Positions 34,868 through 43,900 of a stretch of 64,000 nucleotides of DNA are shown here, in pieces. The position numbers and the translations under genes were made by a program. Below the pieces are notes generated by a model. It saw only the letters and a program-made list of their open reading frames with translations. It ran no database searches and was not told where the DNA came from. The first letter of the stretch is position 1. Each line of letters starts with the position of its first letter. The stretch is from Streptomyces sp. SID12488 (GTDB lineage Bacteria > Actinomycetota > Actinomycetes > Streptomycetales > Streptomycetaceae). The stretch spans positions 1 to 64,000 of the forward strand of contig NZ_JAAGLT010000039.1 of the NCBI RefSeq assembly GCF_010548275.1, given 5' to 3'.

Positions 34868-35049
34868 GCCGATCGAACCCCTCACCTTTTCTTTTGCCAT
34901 GGAAGTAACGTGGCCCGGCAAGGTCATCATATGGCCGGATTCCCCGCCAGGAAAAGATGTCTGCCCGCATCTTGACGGATGGATTGTTCCACCTCGAAAG
35001 TAAGTGCTCTGAGGACGAGCCGCCGAAGAGCAGACGAGGGAGTCTCTCC
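34868..35049. promoter_or_regulatory. Divergent promoter region of the second sugar locus
   Basis: The 182-base gap between the ROK repressor and the permease operon holds two related elements, GGAAGTAACGTG (34901-34912) and CGAAAGTAAGTG (about 34996-35007), in the same orientation, and a -35-like TTGACG at about 34974. They are candidate repressor half sites; the palindrome seen at the first ROK locus is not repeated here. Confidence 0.35.
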
Positions 35050-35952
35050 ATGACCGTCGCCTCCACCAACCCTCCCCTGCGTAGACCACGGGGTGACGGC
35101 GCGCTCGCGGCGCTCTTCATCGCCCCGGCGATGCTGGGCTTCCTCGTGTTCCTGCTCTGGCCGACGCTGCGGGGCGTCTACCTGAGTTTCACCCGCTTCA
35201 ACCTGCTGACCCCGGCCGAGTGGGTGGGCCTCGACAACTACGTCCGGATGGTCAACGACCCCATCTTCTGGGACTCGTTGACCGTCACCGTCGAGTACGT
35301 CGCCATCAACATCGGCGTGCAGACGGTGTCGGCGCTCGCCATCGCCGTGCTGCTCCAGCGGCTCACCCAGTCCGCGGTGCTGCGTGGGATCGTGCTCACC
35401 CCGTATCTGATGTCGAACGTCGTCGCGGGCATCGTCTGGCTCTGGATCCTCGACACCCAGCTCGGTATCGGCAACGAGATCGTCGCGGGCCTCGGCTTCG
35501 ACCGGATCCCGTTCCTCGCGGACGAGACGTGGGCGATCCCGACGATCGCGGTGATCAACGTCTGGCGGCACGTCGGCTACACCGCGCTGCTGATCTTCGC
35601 GGGCCTCCAGGCCATCCCGACCGACATGTACGAGGCGGCCAAGGTGGACGGGGCGAGCGAATGGCGGATGTTCTGGCGCATCACCATGCCGTTGCTGCGG
35701 CCGGTCCTGGCGGTGGTCCTGATCATGACGGTGATCGGCTCGTTCCAGGTGTTCGACACCGTCGCGGTGACGACGGCGGGCGGTCCGGCGAACGCCACCA
35801 ACGTCCTGCAGTTCTACATCTACGGCTCCGCCTTCGGCCGCTTCCAGTTCGGCTACGCGTCCGCGATGTCCGTGGCCCTGCTGGTCGTGCTGAGCGCGAT
35901 CACCTTCCTCCAGTACCGGCTCACCCGGGCCGGCCACACCGACCTCGGCTGA
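35050..35952 (+). CDS. Carbohydrate ABC transporter permease (MalF-type), locus 2
   Basis: A 300-residue permease with six membrane segments, the EAA coupling loop YEAAKVDGASEWRMFWRITMP and the family block VAVTTAGGPANATNVLQFYIY. GAGGGAG precedes the ATG. It heads an operon with a second permease, binding protein and dehydrogenase; here the permease genes come first, the reverse of the first sugar locus. No ATPase gene is present. Confidence 0.92.
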   Translation: MTVASTNPPLRRPRGDGALAALFIAPAMLGFLVFLLWPTLRGVYLSFTRFNLLTPAEWVGLDNYVRMVNDPIFWDSLTVTVEYVAINIGVQTVSALAIAVLLQRLTQSAVLRGIVLTPYLMSNVVAGIVWLWILDTQLGIGNEIVAGLGFDRIPFLADETWAIPTIAVINVWRHVGYTALLIFAGLQAIPTDMYEAAKVDGASEWRMFWRITMPLLRPVLAVVLIMTVIGSFQVFDTVAVTTAGGPANATNVLQFYIYGSAFGRFQFGYASAMSVALLVVLSAITFLQYRLTRAGHTDLG

Positions 35953-35968
35953 CCGGGAGACGCACACC

Positions 35969-36916
35969 ATGACAACCCTGACGACACCGGCACCAGCACC
36001 GACCCCGACACCCACCAAGGCTGCCGTACGACCGCTGCGGCGCACACCCTCCCCCGGGCGGATCGCCGCCTGGGCGGTGATGGCCGTGATCGTACTGTTC
36101 ACCCTGCTGCCCTTCTACTGGATCCTGCGCACCGCGCTGTCCACCAACGCGGGCCTCGCAGCCGACCCCACGAACCCCCTGCCGGTGCATCCGACGACCG
36201 GCGGTTTCGAGCGGGCGCTCGGTCTGCAGTCCACCAAGGAGGCGATAGCGCAGGGCGGCGCGGGTGGCGGCCTGGACTTCTGGCGCTACCTCCTCAACTC
36301 GGTCGTCGTGTCGACCCTGGTCACCGGCTGCCAGATCTTCTTCTCGGCGATGGCCGCGTACGCCTTCGCCCGGCTGCGCTGGCGCGGCCGGGACACGGTC
36401 TTCGGGCTGTTCCTGGCGGGCCTGATGGTCCCGGCGATCTTCACCCTCCTGCCGAACTTCGTCCTGATCAAGCAACTCGGCCTGGTGGACAACCTGTTGG
36501 GGATCGCGCTGCCGACGATGTTCATGACGCCGTTCGCGGTGTTCTTCCTGCGCCAGTTCTTCATGAACATCCCCCGGGAGGTCGAGGAGGCAGCCCTCCT
36601 GGACGGCGCCGGCAAGGTCCGTGTCTTCTTCCGGGTACTGCTGCCGATGGCGTCCACGCCGGTCATCACGCTCGCGATCCTGACGTACATCACCGCCTGG
36701 AACGACTACTTCTGGCCCCTGATGGTGTCGTACAGCGACAGTTCGCGCGTGCTCACGGTGGCGCTGGCGATCTTCCGGGCACAGACCCCGCAGACGGGCG
36801 TCGACTGGTCGGGGCTGATGGCGGCGACGCTGATCGCGGCGCTGCCGATGCTCGTCCTGTTCGGGTGCTTCGCGCGCCGCATCGTGAGTTCCGTCGGCTT
36901 CACGGGCATCAAGTGA
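35969..36916 (+). CDS. Carbohydrate ABC transporter permease (MalG-type), locus 2
   Basis: The 315-residue permease has a Thr/Pro-rich cytoplasmic N-terminus, six membrane segments and the coupling loop VEEAALLDGAGKVRVFFRVLLP. The C-terminus RRIVSSVGFTGIK is typical. It starts 16 bases after the first permease and pairs with it. Confidence 0.92.
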   Translation: MTTLTTPAPAPTPTPTKAAVRPLRRTPSPGRIAAWAVMAVIVLFTLLPFYWILRTALSTNAGLAADPTNPLPVHPTTGGFERALGLQSTKEAIAQGGAGGGLDFWRYLLNSVVVSTLVTGCQIFFSAMAAYAFARLRWRGRDTVFGLFLAGLMVPAIFTLLPNFVLIKQLGLVDNLLGIALPTMFMTPFAVFFLRQFFMNIPREVEEAALLDGAGKVRVFFRVLLPMASTPVITLAILTYITAWNDYFWPLMVSYSDSSRVLTVALAIFRAQTPQTGVDWSGLMAATLIAALPMLVLFGCFARRIVSSVGFTGIK

Positions 36917-36963
36917 CCGCGCCGACCGGCCACCTGACCAACCGATCCACTGAGAGGACGGAC

Positions 36964-38319
36964 ATGCGAATTCGTACGGTCGTGGCACTGACCGGAGCCC
37001 TGGCGCTGTCCCTCGTGACCGGTTGCGCGCAGGGCGGAGCGGCCGGCTCGTCGTCGGACACGGTGACCTACTGGCTGTGGGACGCCAACCAGCAACCCGC
37101 CTACGAGGCCTGCGCGAAGGACTTCGAGCGGGAGAACCCCGGACTGAAGGTGAAGATCACGCAGTTGGGCTGGGACGACTACTGGACCAAACTCACCGCG
37201 AGCTTCATCGCGGGCACCCAGCCGGACGTGTTCACCGACCACATCCAGAAGTTCGGCCAGTTCGCCGACCTGAAGGTCCTCGCACCGCTCGACGACCTCG
37301 GCATCGACGACTCCGCCTACCAGCCCGGCCTCGCCGCCAACTGGATGGGCCAGGACGGCCACCGCTACGGCGCCCCCAAGGACTGGGACACCGTCGCCCT
37401 CTTCTACAACCGGAAACTGACGAAAGCCGCAGGTCTCACGGCCGCGCAGCTGAACGGCCTCTCCTGGAACCCGAAGGACGGCGGCACCTTCGAGAAGGCG
37501 ATCGCGCATCTCACCGTCGACAAGAACGGCAAGCGGGGCGACGAGGCCGGCTTCGACAAGAACAACGTCAAGGTGTACGGCCTCGCCACCAACGGCGGCG
37601 GCGACGGCGACGGCCAGACCCAGTGGAGCACCTTCGCCGCCTCCGCCGGCTGGACCTACACGAACGAGAAGCGCTGGGGCACCGAGTACCAGTACGACAG
37701 CGCCACCTTCCAGTCGGTGATCAAGTGGTACTTCGGCCTGGCGAAGAAGGGCTACATGGTCCCCTTCACGGACTACAACTCCCAGTCCAACCAGGCCAAC
37801 ACCCAGATCTCGTCCGGCAAGGCGGCGGCGGCGTTCGACGGCGCCTGGATGATCTCGTCGTACGCCGGCTTCAAGGACCTGGACATGGCCACCGCCGTCA
37901 CTCCGGCCGGCCCGACGGGCAAGCGGGCGACGATGATGAACGGCCTCGCCGACTCCATCACCAAGGACGCCCACAACATGCCGGGCGCCAAGAAGTGGGT
38001 CGCCTACCTGGCGTCCCCCAAGTGCCAGCAGAAGGTGGGGAGTTACGGGATCGTCTTCCCGGCCACGCCCGACGGCACGAAGGCCGCGGTGGCCGCGTAC
38101 AAGAAAAAGGGCATCGACGTCTCGGCGTTCACCACGCCGGTCGCCGACGAGAAGGCAGGCGGGAAGGAGTTCGCCACCTTCTCCTACCCGATCACCAACT
38201 ACGCGGCGGACGTGTACGCGTTGATGCACCCGGCCATGCAGGACATCTTCGGCAACGGCAGGTCCGTGACCAGCCTCGACCGGACCAACAGCCAGATCAA
38301 CCTGATCCTCGACCAGTGA
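36964..38319 (+). CDS. Sugar-binding lipoprotein, locus 2
   Basis: A 451-residue family 1 solute-binding protein. The signal has a lipobox (ALSLVTGCAQGG), so it is lipid-anchored outside. The mature protein shows VTYWLWDANQQPAYEACAKDF and FNRENPG-like ERENPGLKVKITQLGWDDYW, the usual opening of this family, plus NGLADSIT near the sugar site. GAGAGGAC precedes the ATG. It captures the substrate for the two permeases upstream. Confidence 0.92.
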   Translation: MRIRTVVALTGALALSLVTGCAQGGAAGSSSDTVTYWLWDANQQPAYEACAKDFERENPGLKVKITQLGWDDYWTKLTASFIAGTQPDVFTDHIQKFGQFADLKVLAPLDDLGIDDSAYQPGLAANWMGQDGHRYGAPKDWDTVALFYNRKLTKAAGLTAAQLNGLSWNPKDGGTFEKAIAHLTVDKNGKRGDEAGFDKNNVKVYGLATNGGGDGDGQTQWSTFAASAGWTYTNEKRWGTEYQYDSATFQSVIKWYFGLAKKGYMVPFTDYNSQSNQANTQISSGKAAAAFDGAWMISSYAGFKDLDMATAVTPAGPTGKRATMMNGLADSITKDAHNMPGAKKWVAYLASPKCQQKVGSYGIVFPATPDGTKAAVAAYKKKGIDVSAFTTPVADEKAGGKEFATFSYPITNYAADVYALMHPAMQDIFGNGRSVTSLDRTNSQINLILDQ

Positions 38320-38374
38320 CGAACTCAAGTCACCGGTCGAGCAACCAAGGAAACAGAAGAAGGGCACGCACAAC

Positions 38375-39577
38375 ATGACGTTCTCCCTCGGCATCGTGGG
38401 CGCCGGGCAGTTCTCCGGCCAGTTCGCCAAGCTTTTCCTCGCCCATCCGGGCGTCGACGAGGTGTATGTGACCGACCTCCTGCCGGAGCGCGCGGAGCAA
38501 CTGGCCGCGGCGGAAGGCCTGTCGGGCACGTTCCCCTCGTACGAGGCGATGCTGGAATCGCCTGCGGTCGACGCGGTGGCGATCTTCACCCAGCGGTGGA
38601 CGCACGGCCCGCTGGTCCTCCAGGGCCTCGGCGCCGGCAAGCACGTGTACTCGGCGGTGCCGATGGCGGTCACGGCGGAGGAGATCGGCGCGATCATCGA
38701 CGCCGTACGCGCGACCGGGCTCACCTACATGATGGGTGAGACCAGTCAGTACAACCCGGCGACCGTCCACGCCCGCAACCAGATCGCGGAGGGCGCCTTC
38801 GGCAGACTCTTCTACGCCGAGGGCGACTACGTGCACGACATGGACCTCGGGTTCTACGAGGCCTACCAGTACAGCGGCGGCGAGAACTGGAAGGCGACCG
38901 CCAGCTATCCCCCGCTCCTGTACCCGACACACTCCGTGGGCGGCGTGCTCGGCGCCTGGCAGACGCACGCGGTGAGCGTGTCGGCGATCGGGGTGCGCGA
39001 CGAGCGCGGCGACGGCGTGTTCGACAAGGAGGTCAGCCAGTTCGGCAACGACTACTCCAACGCGAGCGCACTGTTCGAGGTCGCGGGCGGCGGTTCGTTC
39101 CGTACGAACGAGTTCCGCCGGGTCGGCTACCCCTCGCAGATCCGGGAGTCGCGGTTCCGGTTCTTCGGTACGGACGCGAGCATGGAACAGCTCGCCACGG
39201 TGGCCTTCTGGCAGGACAAGAAGGGGGTAACGGACATCAGCGAGCTGCTGGAACCCAAGCCCACCATGGCTTCTGACGATCCGTCACTCCAGCACATCGC
39301 ACCGGACCTGCGGGCCGCGTTCACGTCCGGCTCGGCTCCGGTGCACGACCGCTCGCGCCTGCCGAGGGAGTTCGACGAATTGCACAACGGCCACGAGGGC
39401 AGCCACCACTTCCTGGTGGACGACTTCGTGACCGCGGTCAACACCCGCACTCTGCCGTCGGTGAACGCGTGGGTGGCCGCCCGCTACACCCTGCCGGGCA
39501 TCGTGGCCCACGACTCGGCGCGGCAGGGCGGGGCGAGGCTGCCGATCCCCGACTTCGGGGACGCGCCCGAGGCGTGA
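38375..39577 (+). CDS. Gfo/Idh/MocA-family oxidoreductase
   Basis: The 400-residue enzyme has an N-terminal Rossmann fold (GIVGAGQFSGQFAKLFLAHP) and the family C-terminal alpha/beta domain. The block VAIFTQRWTHGPLVLQGLGAGKHVYSAVP, cited here in part, replaces the common EKP motif by a Ser-Ala-Val-Pro, so the usual catalytic lysine of the EKP triad is absent at that position. Members oxidise inositols, sugar acids or pseudo-sugars with NAD(P). As the last gene of the sugar operon it probably starts breakdown of the imported compound. Confidence 0.85.
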   Translation: MTFSLGIVGAGQFSGQFAKLFLAHPGVDEVYVTDLLPERAEQLAAAEGLSGTFPSYEAMLESPAVDAVAIFTQRWTHGPLVLQGLGAGKHVYSAVPMAVTAEEIGAIIDAVRATGLTYMMGETSQYNPATVHARNQIAEGAFGRLFYAEGDYVHDMDLGFYEAYQYSGGENWKATASYPPLLYPTHSVGGVLGAWQTHAVSVSAIGVRDERGDGVFDKEVSQFGNDYSNASALFEVAGGGSFRTNEFRRVGYPSQIRESRFRFFGTDASMEQLATVAFWQDKKGVTDISELLEPKPTMASDDPSLQHIAPDLRAAFTSGSAPVHDRSRLPREFDELHNGHEGSHHFLVDDFVTAVNTRTLPSVNAWVAARYTLPGIVAHDSARQGGARLPIPDFGDAPEA

Positions 39578-39613
39578 GCGGGGCACAGGGCGAGAGACGG
39601 CCGGCCGGGTGCC

Positions 39614-40309
39614 TCAGGTGCCCGGCTTGCGCCCGTACACGAAGACGTCGTCGCCGTTCTTCAGCAGCGACCAGTACTTCTTGGCGGTCGTCTTCGTCAT
39701 GTTGACGCAGCCGTGCGAGCCGGGCGGGTTCCACATGCTGAGGCCGACCGAGTGGAAGGCCTGCCCGCCGTCGAAGAACTGGCTGTAGGGCATCGGGACG
39801 TTGTAGATGTTCGAGACGTGGTCGATGTCCCGCCAGTAGATCTTCGTCAGTCCGGTGCGGGTCTCGTAGTGGTCGCGGCCGGTGCGGACCGGCACCGGGC
39901 CGTAGACGAGACGGCTGCCGTCCTGGATCCAGCTCAGCTGGAGCGTGAGGTTGACGCAGGCTATGCGGCCCTTGTTGGTAGGGCACTTGCCTTCCTTGTT
40001 GGGCTTGTTGCCGACGGCCTTCTGCTTCTGCATCAGGTCCATCACACCCCAGGTGACGGAACCCGCGTAGCCCGCGCTGGGGGTGATGCCGTGCTTCTTC
40101 TGGAAGCCCTGGATGGCCTTGCAGTCACCGGTGGACTGCACCCCGTCGACGGGCCGCCCGAGGAACTTCTCGACCTTCTTCTGGTACGGGCCGGTCTGCG
40201 TCGTACAGCTCGCGGCCTGCGCCGGGGCGGTGCCGAGCACGATCGTGAGCGGCGCCACCAGTCCTGCGACCCCGAGCGCGACGGCCCCTCGTCTGCGTAC
40301 GTCCCCCAT
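39614..40309 (-). CDS. Secreted L,D-transpeptidase
   Basis: The 231-residue protein has a signal peptide (residues 1-33, ending APAQA), a peptidoglycan-binding-like region (KKVEKFLGRPVDGVQSTGDC) and a YkuD catalytic domain with Cys201 in GSHGCVNM and the upstream catalytic His in QAFHSVGL. It crosslinks peptidoglycan 3-3 or attaches proteins outside the membrane. GAGAGG precedes the ATG. The gene is alone. Confidence 0.92.
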   Translation of the reverse strand: MGDVRRRGAVALGVAGLVAPLTIVLGTAPAQAASCTTQTGPYQKKVEKFLGRPVDGVQSTGDCKAIQGFQKKHGITPSAGYAGSVTWGVMDLMQKQKAVGNKPNKEGKCPTNKGRIACVNLTLQLSWIQDGSRLVYGPVPVRTGRDHYETRTGLTKIYWRDIDHVSNIYNVPMPYSQFFDGGQAFHSVGLSMWNPPGSHGCVNMTKTTAKKYWSLLKNGDDVFVYGRKPGT

Positions 40310-40559
40310 GTCGGTACCTCTCTCATACGTGCTGTGTGCGGGTTGTCATGAACGTTCTCTGCACTGCTAGACAGACGTTCCGGGTGATCGGTTGTAGAGC
40401 CACCCGAGCCGGGACGAAACGGTGACATTCCCGTGGCCGGCCCACGTCGTCACCGCCCCCGTCTCCTGCCCGCCCTCTGCCCGTCGAAGCGTCGTGTCAT
40501 GTCACGTCTCGGACCGACCGTACTGTCCCGGCGATCAACTGGGCGGACAACGTGCGCAC

Positions 40560-40915
40560 ATGTCCGCGTTCATTCAGCAACTCCCCGCTCTCACAGGTGT
40601 CGTCATCGGCGCCCTCGGCTCCTACCGGGCCGTCGCACGAGGGGAACGCGTCCGCTTCCGGCGGGAGCGGGAGGCGCGTTGGGAGGAGCGGCGGCTCGCG
40701 GTGTACACGGACTACGCGCGGGCGCTCAAGAAGTCGGTCACGCTGACGTACCGGGTCGCGCCCAGTCTCGCAACGACCCGCATCCGCCTCCTCTGACGCC
40801 CGAGGAGGCGGCACCGTTCATCACCGAGGCCACCGTCGCCCGGGACCCGTACGGGGAAGCCCTGCTTCTGCTGGGCGATCCCGCGGTGGTGGCGATGGCT
40901 CTGCCACCGCTCTAG
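40560..40915 (+). pseudogene. Frameshifted small hypothetical gene
   Basis: The first frame gives MSAFIQQLPALTGVVIGALGS with a membrane segment and a basic helix up to VTLTYRVAPSLAT, then stops at 40796. The sense continues in another frame as NDPHPPPLTPEEAAPFITEA and GEALLLLGDPAVVAMALPPL, ending at 40915. Intact Streptomyces homologues, as far as I recall, read through this junction and are longer at the C-terminus. A single-base change near 40765-40780 and a C-terminal truncation make it non-functional. The end overlaps the convergent SDR gene. Confidence 0.7.
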
Positions 40916-41877
40916 CGGTATCCGGCCGCGTCAGCCGGTTTTCCCGCGTCCTGGACCTCGACCATGTAGCGCCAGGCGTCCGGACGGCTGCCGTCGAGGT
41001 CGGTGAAGCCGTAGACCTGGGCAAGTCCGCCGCTGGAGAAGGACCCGCCGTTCCAGCGGGCCACGTCGGGGTCGGCCGCCAGGGCCGTCACGGCGCGGCC
41101 CACGTAGCGCGGGGTCTCCGAGATGGCGAAGTGCGGGAAGCGTTCCAGGGCGTCCCGCCAGTTCTCCTCGCGGACGCCGAAGTTGTCGAGCATCATCTCG
41201 GAGCGCAGCCAGCCGGGGGTCAGCGCCACGGCGGTGGCGCCGCGCGGGCCGAGTTCACGGCCGAGGGCGAAGCCCATGCGCAGGACGGACGACTTGGCGA
41301 GGTCGTAGAAGAAGGAGAGCCGGTAGTTGTCGCGGTTGTAGTCGGCGGTGCCGTCGGTCATCTCGACGACCAGGCCACCGGGGTTGCGCAGCAGCAGGGG
41401 CAGGGCGTGGTGGCTGGTGATCGCGTGGGTCTCGACGGCCAGCCGCAGCAGCCGCAGGCCGTTGTCGAGGTCGTGCTCCCACACCGGGCTCTCCCACTCG
41501 AAGAGGTTCTCGCCGCCCCAGACGTCGTTGACCAGGACGTCGAGGCGGCCGTGTTCCTCGGCGACCCGGTCCACCAGCGCCTTCACCCGCACCGGGTCGA
41601 GGTGGTCGGTGGGTACGGCGATGCCGTGGCCGCCCGCCGCGGTGACCAGGTCGGCGGTGTCCTCGATGGTCTCCGGCCGGTCGTACTCGGAGCGCTGCTG
41701 CCGGGTGCTGCGGCCGGTCACGTAGACGGTGGCGCCGGCGGCCCCGAGTTCGACCGCGATTCCGCGGCCGGCCCCACGGGTCGCCCCGGCGACCAGTGCG
41801 ACCCTGCCCGCCAGTTTCCCGCCCTGAGCCCCTTCCCGCCGCTGCCTGTCCAGGGAACCGTCCGTCGTACTCGGCAT
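40912..41877 (-). CDS. SDR-family oxidoreductase
   Basis: A 321-residue short-chain dehydrogenase. The nucleotide site is ALVAGATRGAGRGIAVELG with Arg residues in YVTGRSTRQQ favouring NADP. The catalytic pair is in YDLAK (SFFYDLAKSSVLRMG), with an unusual Asp/Tyr-rich stretch (DYNRDNYRLSFF) before it. The gene follows GGAGGAGAC. The long SDR C-terminus (WNGGSFSSGGLAQVYGFTD) matches a subgroup common in actinobacteria. Substrate unknown. Confidence 0.87.
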   Translation of the reverse strand: MPSTTDGSLDRQRREGAQGGKLAGRVALVAGATRGAGRGIAVELGAAGATVYVTGRSTRQQRSEYDRPETIEDTADLVTAAGGHGIAVPTDHLDPVRVKALVDRVAEEHGRLDVLVNDVWGGENLFEWESPVWEHDLDNGLRLLRLAVETHAITSHHALPLLLRNPGGLVVEMTDGTADYNRDNYRLSFFYDLAKSSVLRMGFALGRELGPRGATAVALTPGWLRSEMMLDNFGVREENWRDALERFPHFAISETPRYVGRAVTALAADPDVARWNGGSFSSGGLAQVYGFTDLDGSRPDAWRYMVEVQDAGKPADAAGYR

Positions 41878-41935
41878 GTCCGTGTCTCCTCCGTGCGTGA
41901 GCGCGATCCCGGCCGGCCCGGCTCGGGAACCGGTG

Positions 41936-42526
41936 TCACGCCCAGGGTGTCGCTGATACCGGACACCCGCTGTCCGGTTTTCCGCTCACGACATGCCGCA
42001 ACGCGGGCAGATGTTCCGCCAGCGGGGCCAGACCCACGTCCGCACGGCGCTCCTCGACCGTCTCGGGGTGGCGGATCGGGTAGGGGCAGAGGGTGCCGGC
42101 GTCGATACGGGTGCCGTAGAACTGGGGCTGGCCCAGCTCGACCGCGCAGTGGTCGGCGATGTAGGCGTGGTGCACTGCCGGACAGCCGCCGTCCGCCACG
42201 GCTTCCGCGATCAGATCGCGACAGGTGAGCTGGAAGCCGAGATCGGCGGTGTGCAGCAGGATCATCAGGGCCGCCGTCGAGGCGGGCTCGCCGACCTGAC
42301 CGGCCTCGGGCCAGCCGCGCCGGGCCACGACCGACCTCAGGGCGTCGGCGTTGGCACCACGGCACCGGGTGACGAAATGCCGGTTGAGCGCCGTGGGCGT
42401 CTCGCGGGCCAGCCGGGTCAGCCGCTGGTCCTCCTCGGCCCGGCGCACCAGTTCGGCGGCCAGGGCTGCCTGTTTCGGTTCGGCTGCCGAGCCTCGTGCG
42501 GTCTGCATGGGCGGTGCGCTCCTCAT
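41936..42526 (-). CDS. DUF6624-like protein
   Basis: The 196-residue soluble protein contains NADALRSVVARRGWPEAGQVG, ALMILLHTADLGFQL and AYIADHCAVELGQPQFYGT, the recurring blocks of the DUF6624 family, whose function is unknown. The QFYGT motif near the C-terminus is strongly conserved among members. GGAGAACGGT precedes the ATG at 42526; an internal ATG at 42508 is an alternative. Confidence 0.75.
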   Translation of the reverse strand: MRSAPPMQTARGSAAEPKQAALAAELVRRAEEDQRLTRLARETPTALNRHFVTRCRGANADALRSVVARRGWPEAGQVGEPASTAALMILLHTADLGFQLTCRDLIAEAVADGGCPAVHHAYIADHCAVELGQPQFYGTRIDAGTLCPYPIRHPETVEERRADVGLAPLAEHLPALRHVVSGKPDSGCPVSATPWA

Positions 42527-42630
42527 ACCGTTCTCCTGCCCCGGATGACCTTCACACCCTTACGAGGGCGGGGACGCCGTAGGTGCTGCGAGTGCCGCGA
42601 GTGCCGCCATCGGGGCTTCTTCCGTTTGCG

Positions 42631-42661
42631 CCGGTGCTGTTGTCGAAGACAACAGCACCGG
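42631..42661. terminator. Strong hairpin in a 500-bp gene-free gap
   Basis: Perfect 14-bp arms (ccggtgctgttgtc and complement) with a 3-base GAA loop. It lies between two divergent genes, so it is not an ordinary 3' terminator. It could block readthrough or be a structured leader or the scar of an element. A further 12-bp palindrome GGCGCATGCGCC lies near 42712-42723. The rest of 42527-43030 shows no credible gene. Confidence 0.5.
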
Positions 42662-42931
42662 GAGTCCGTCGGGCCAGGGAGTGCGGGGGTTGTGCGGTTG
42701 CATACGCGTAGTGGCGCATGCGCCGGTTGTGCCGCCACTGCCGGCACCGGTCGCGACCCGCGGTCGAACTCCCGCACGCTCGGCTCCCCGCGCCCCTGCC
42801 GGGCTTCTCGGTTGTCCGTTCCTCACGGCGGCCATCCAGGTCTCGCATCACGTCGGCGTGGGGTGACGCACCGCGCGATGTGCGGCAGGTCACTCAGTCA
42901 CTATGGTGACCGACAGGCACAGCTCGCAACC

Positions 42932-42956
42932 TTCGTTCTGATAATTTCAGAATGAA
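42932..42956 (+). promoter_or_regulatory. Inverted repeat upstream of the XRE/DUF397 pair
   Basis: Arms TTCGTTCTGA and TCAGAATGAA match at nine of ten positions around a 5-base AT-rich spacer, 75 bases before the XRE start. It is a candidate operator for autoregulation by the encoded XRE protein. Confidence 0.5.
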
Positions 42957-43030
42957 GTGCAAAGACCTGTCGGTGTCAACCGAGGACGTGACACACTGCC
43001 CGCTGTGACGGCGGTCCCCGGAGGTCCCAC

Positions 43031-43897
43031 GTGAGCGACAACCGCTCAGGCGGAAGTGCCCCCACCGTCCTTCGGATGGTCCTCGGCAAGCGTCTGAGGC
43101 ATTTGCGGGAGCGGGCCGGGGTGTCGTTCGAGGACGCCGCACGGGCCATCGAGGTCACGCCGTTGACGGTCCGTCGGATGGAAAAGGCCGAGGTCGGCCT
43201 CCGCATCCCCTACGTCAAGGAGTTGCTGCGCACCTACGGGGTCCTGGCCAAGGAGATCGAGGACTTCGTCCACCTCGCCCGGGAGGCCAACCAGCCGGGC
43301 TGGTGGTACTCGTACCGCGATGTGCTGCCGGACTGGTTCAGCGCCTACGTGAGCCTGGAGAGCGAAGCCAGCGTCATCCGGCTGTACGAACCCCACTACG
43401 TCCCCGGCCTGTTGCAGACCGAGGAGTACGCCGTCGCGCTGCTGCGCATCGGCTTCCCCAACGAGAGCACCGAGGACATCCGGCGCCGGGTCGCCCTGCG
43501 GCTGAGGCGTCAGGACCTGCTCGACAAGCCCGAGGCGCCCGCCGTCTGGGCCGTACTGGACGAGACCGTGCTGCGCAGGCCCGTGGGCGGGGCCGAGGTG
43601 ATGCGGGCTCAGATCGACCGTCTCGGTGAGGTGTCGGAGTACCCGAAGGTCCGGCTACAGATCATGCGGTTCGCCGCGGGTCCGCATCCGGGAGCCTTCG
43701 GTCCCTTCCACTACTTCCGCTTCGGCTTCTCCGAACTGCCCGACGTCGTCTACACGGAGAGCCTCGCCGGCGCGCAGTACTTCGACCAGCCCGCCGACGT
43801 CGTGACGTACCTGGAGGTACTGGACCGGATGTCCGTTCAGGCGGAGCCGGTCGCTCGCACCAGGGAGATCCTGGCAGCACTGCGTAAGGAGTTGTGA
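43031..43897 (+). CDS. XRE-family regulator with DUF5753 domain
   Basis: The 288-residue protein has an HTH (LGKRLRHLRERAGVSFEDAA, then VTPLTVRRMEKAE) and the C-terminal DUF5753 domain (RLYEPHYVPGLLQTEEYA to VRLQIMRFAAGPHPG and VVYTESLAGAQYF). This is the Scr1/BldB-partner type that in Streptomyces is paired with DUF397 proteins, as here. The GTG follows GGAGGTCCCAC. The pair may act as a regulator and antagonist in development or antibiotic production; the targets are unknown. Confidence 0.92.
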   Translation: MSDNRSGGSAPTVLRMVLGKRLRHLRERAGVSFEDAARAIEVTPLTVRRMEKAEVGLRIPYVKELLRTYGVLAKEIEDFVHLAREANQPGWWYSYRDVLPDWFSAYVSLESEASVIRLYEPHYVPGLLQTEEYAVALLRIGFPNESTEDIRRRVALRLRRQDLLDKPEAPAVWAVLDETVLRRPVGGAEVMRAQIDRLGEVSEYPKVRLQIMRFAAGPHPGAFGPFHYFRFGFSELPDVVYTESLAGAQYFDQPADVVTYLEVLDRMSVQAEPVARTREILAALRKEL

Positions 43898-43900
43898 ACC

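Noticed and set aside
42552..42893. Minus-strand frames of 84-113 codons in the gap before the XRE gene
   Set aside because: They run across the hairpins, have no ribosome binding site and show no coding-like composition.
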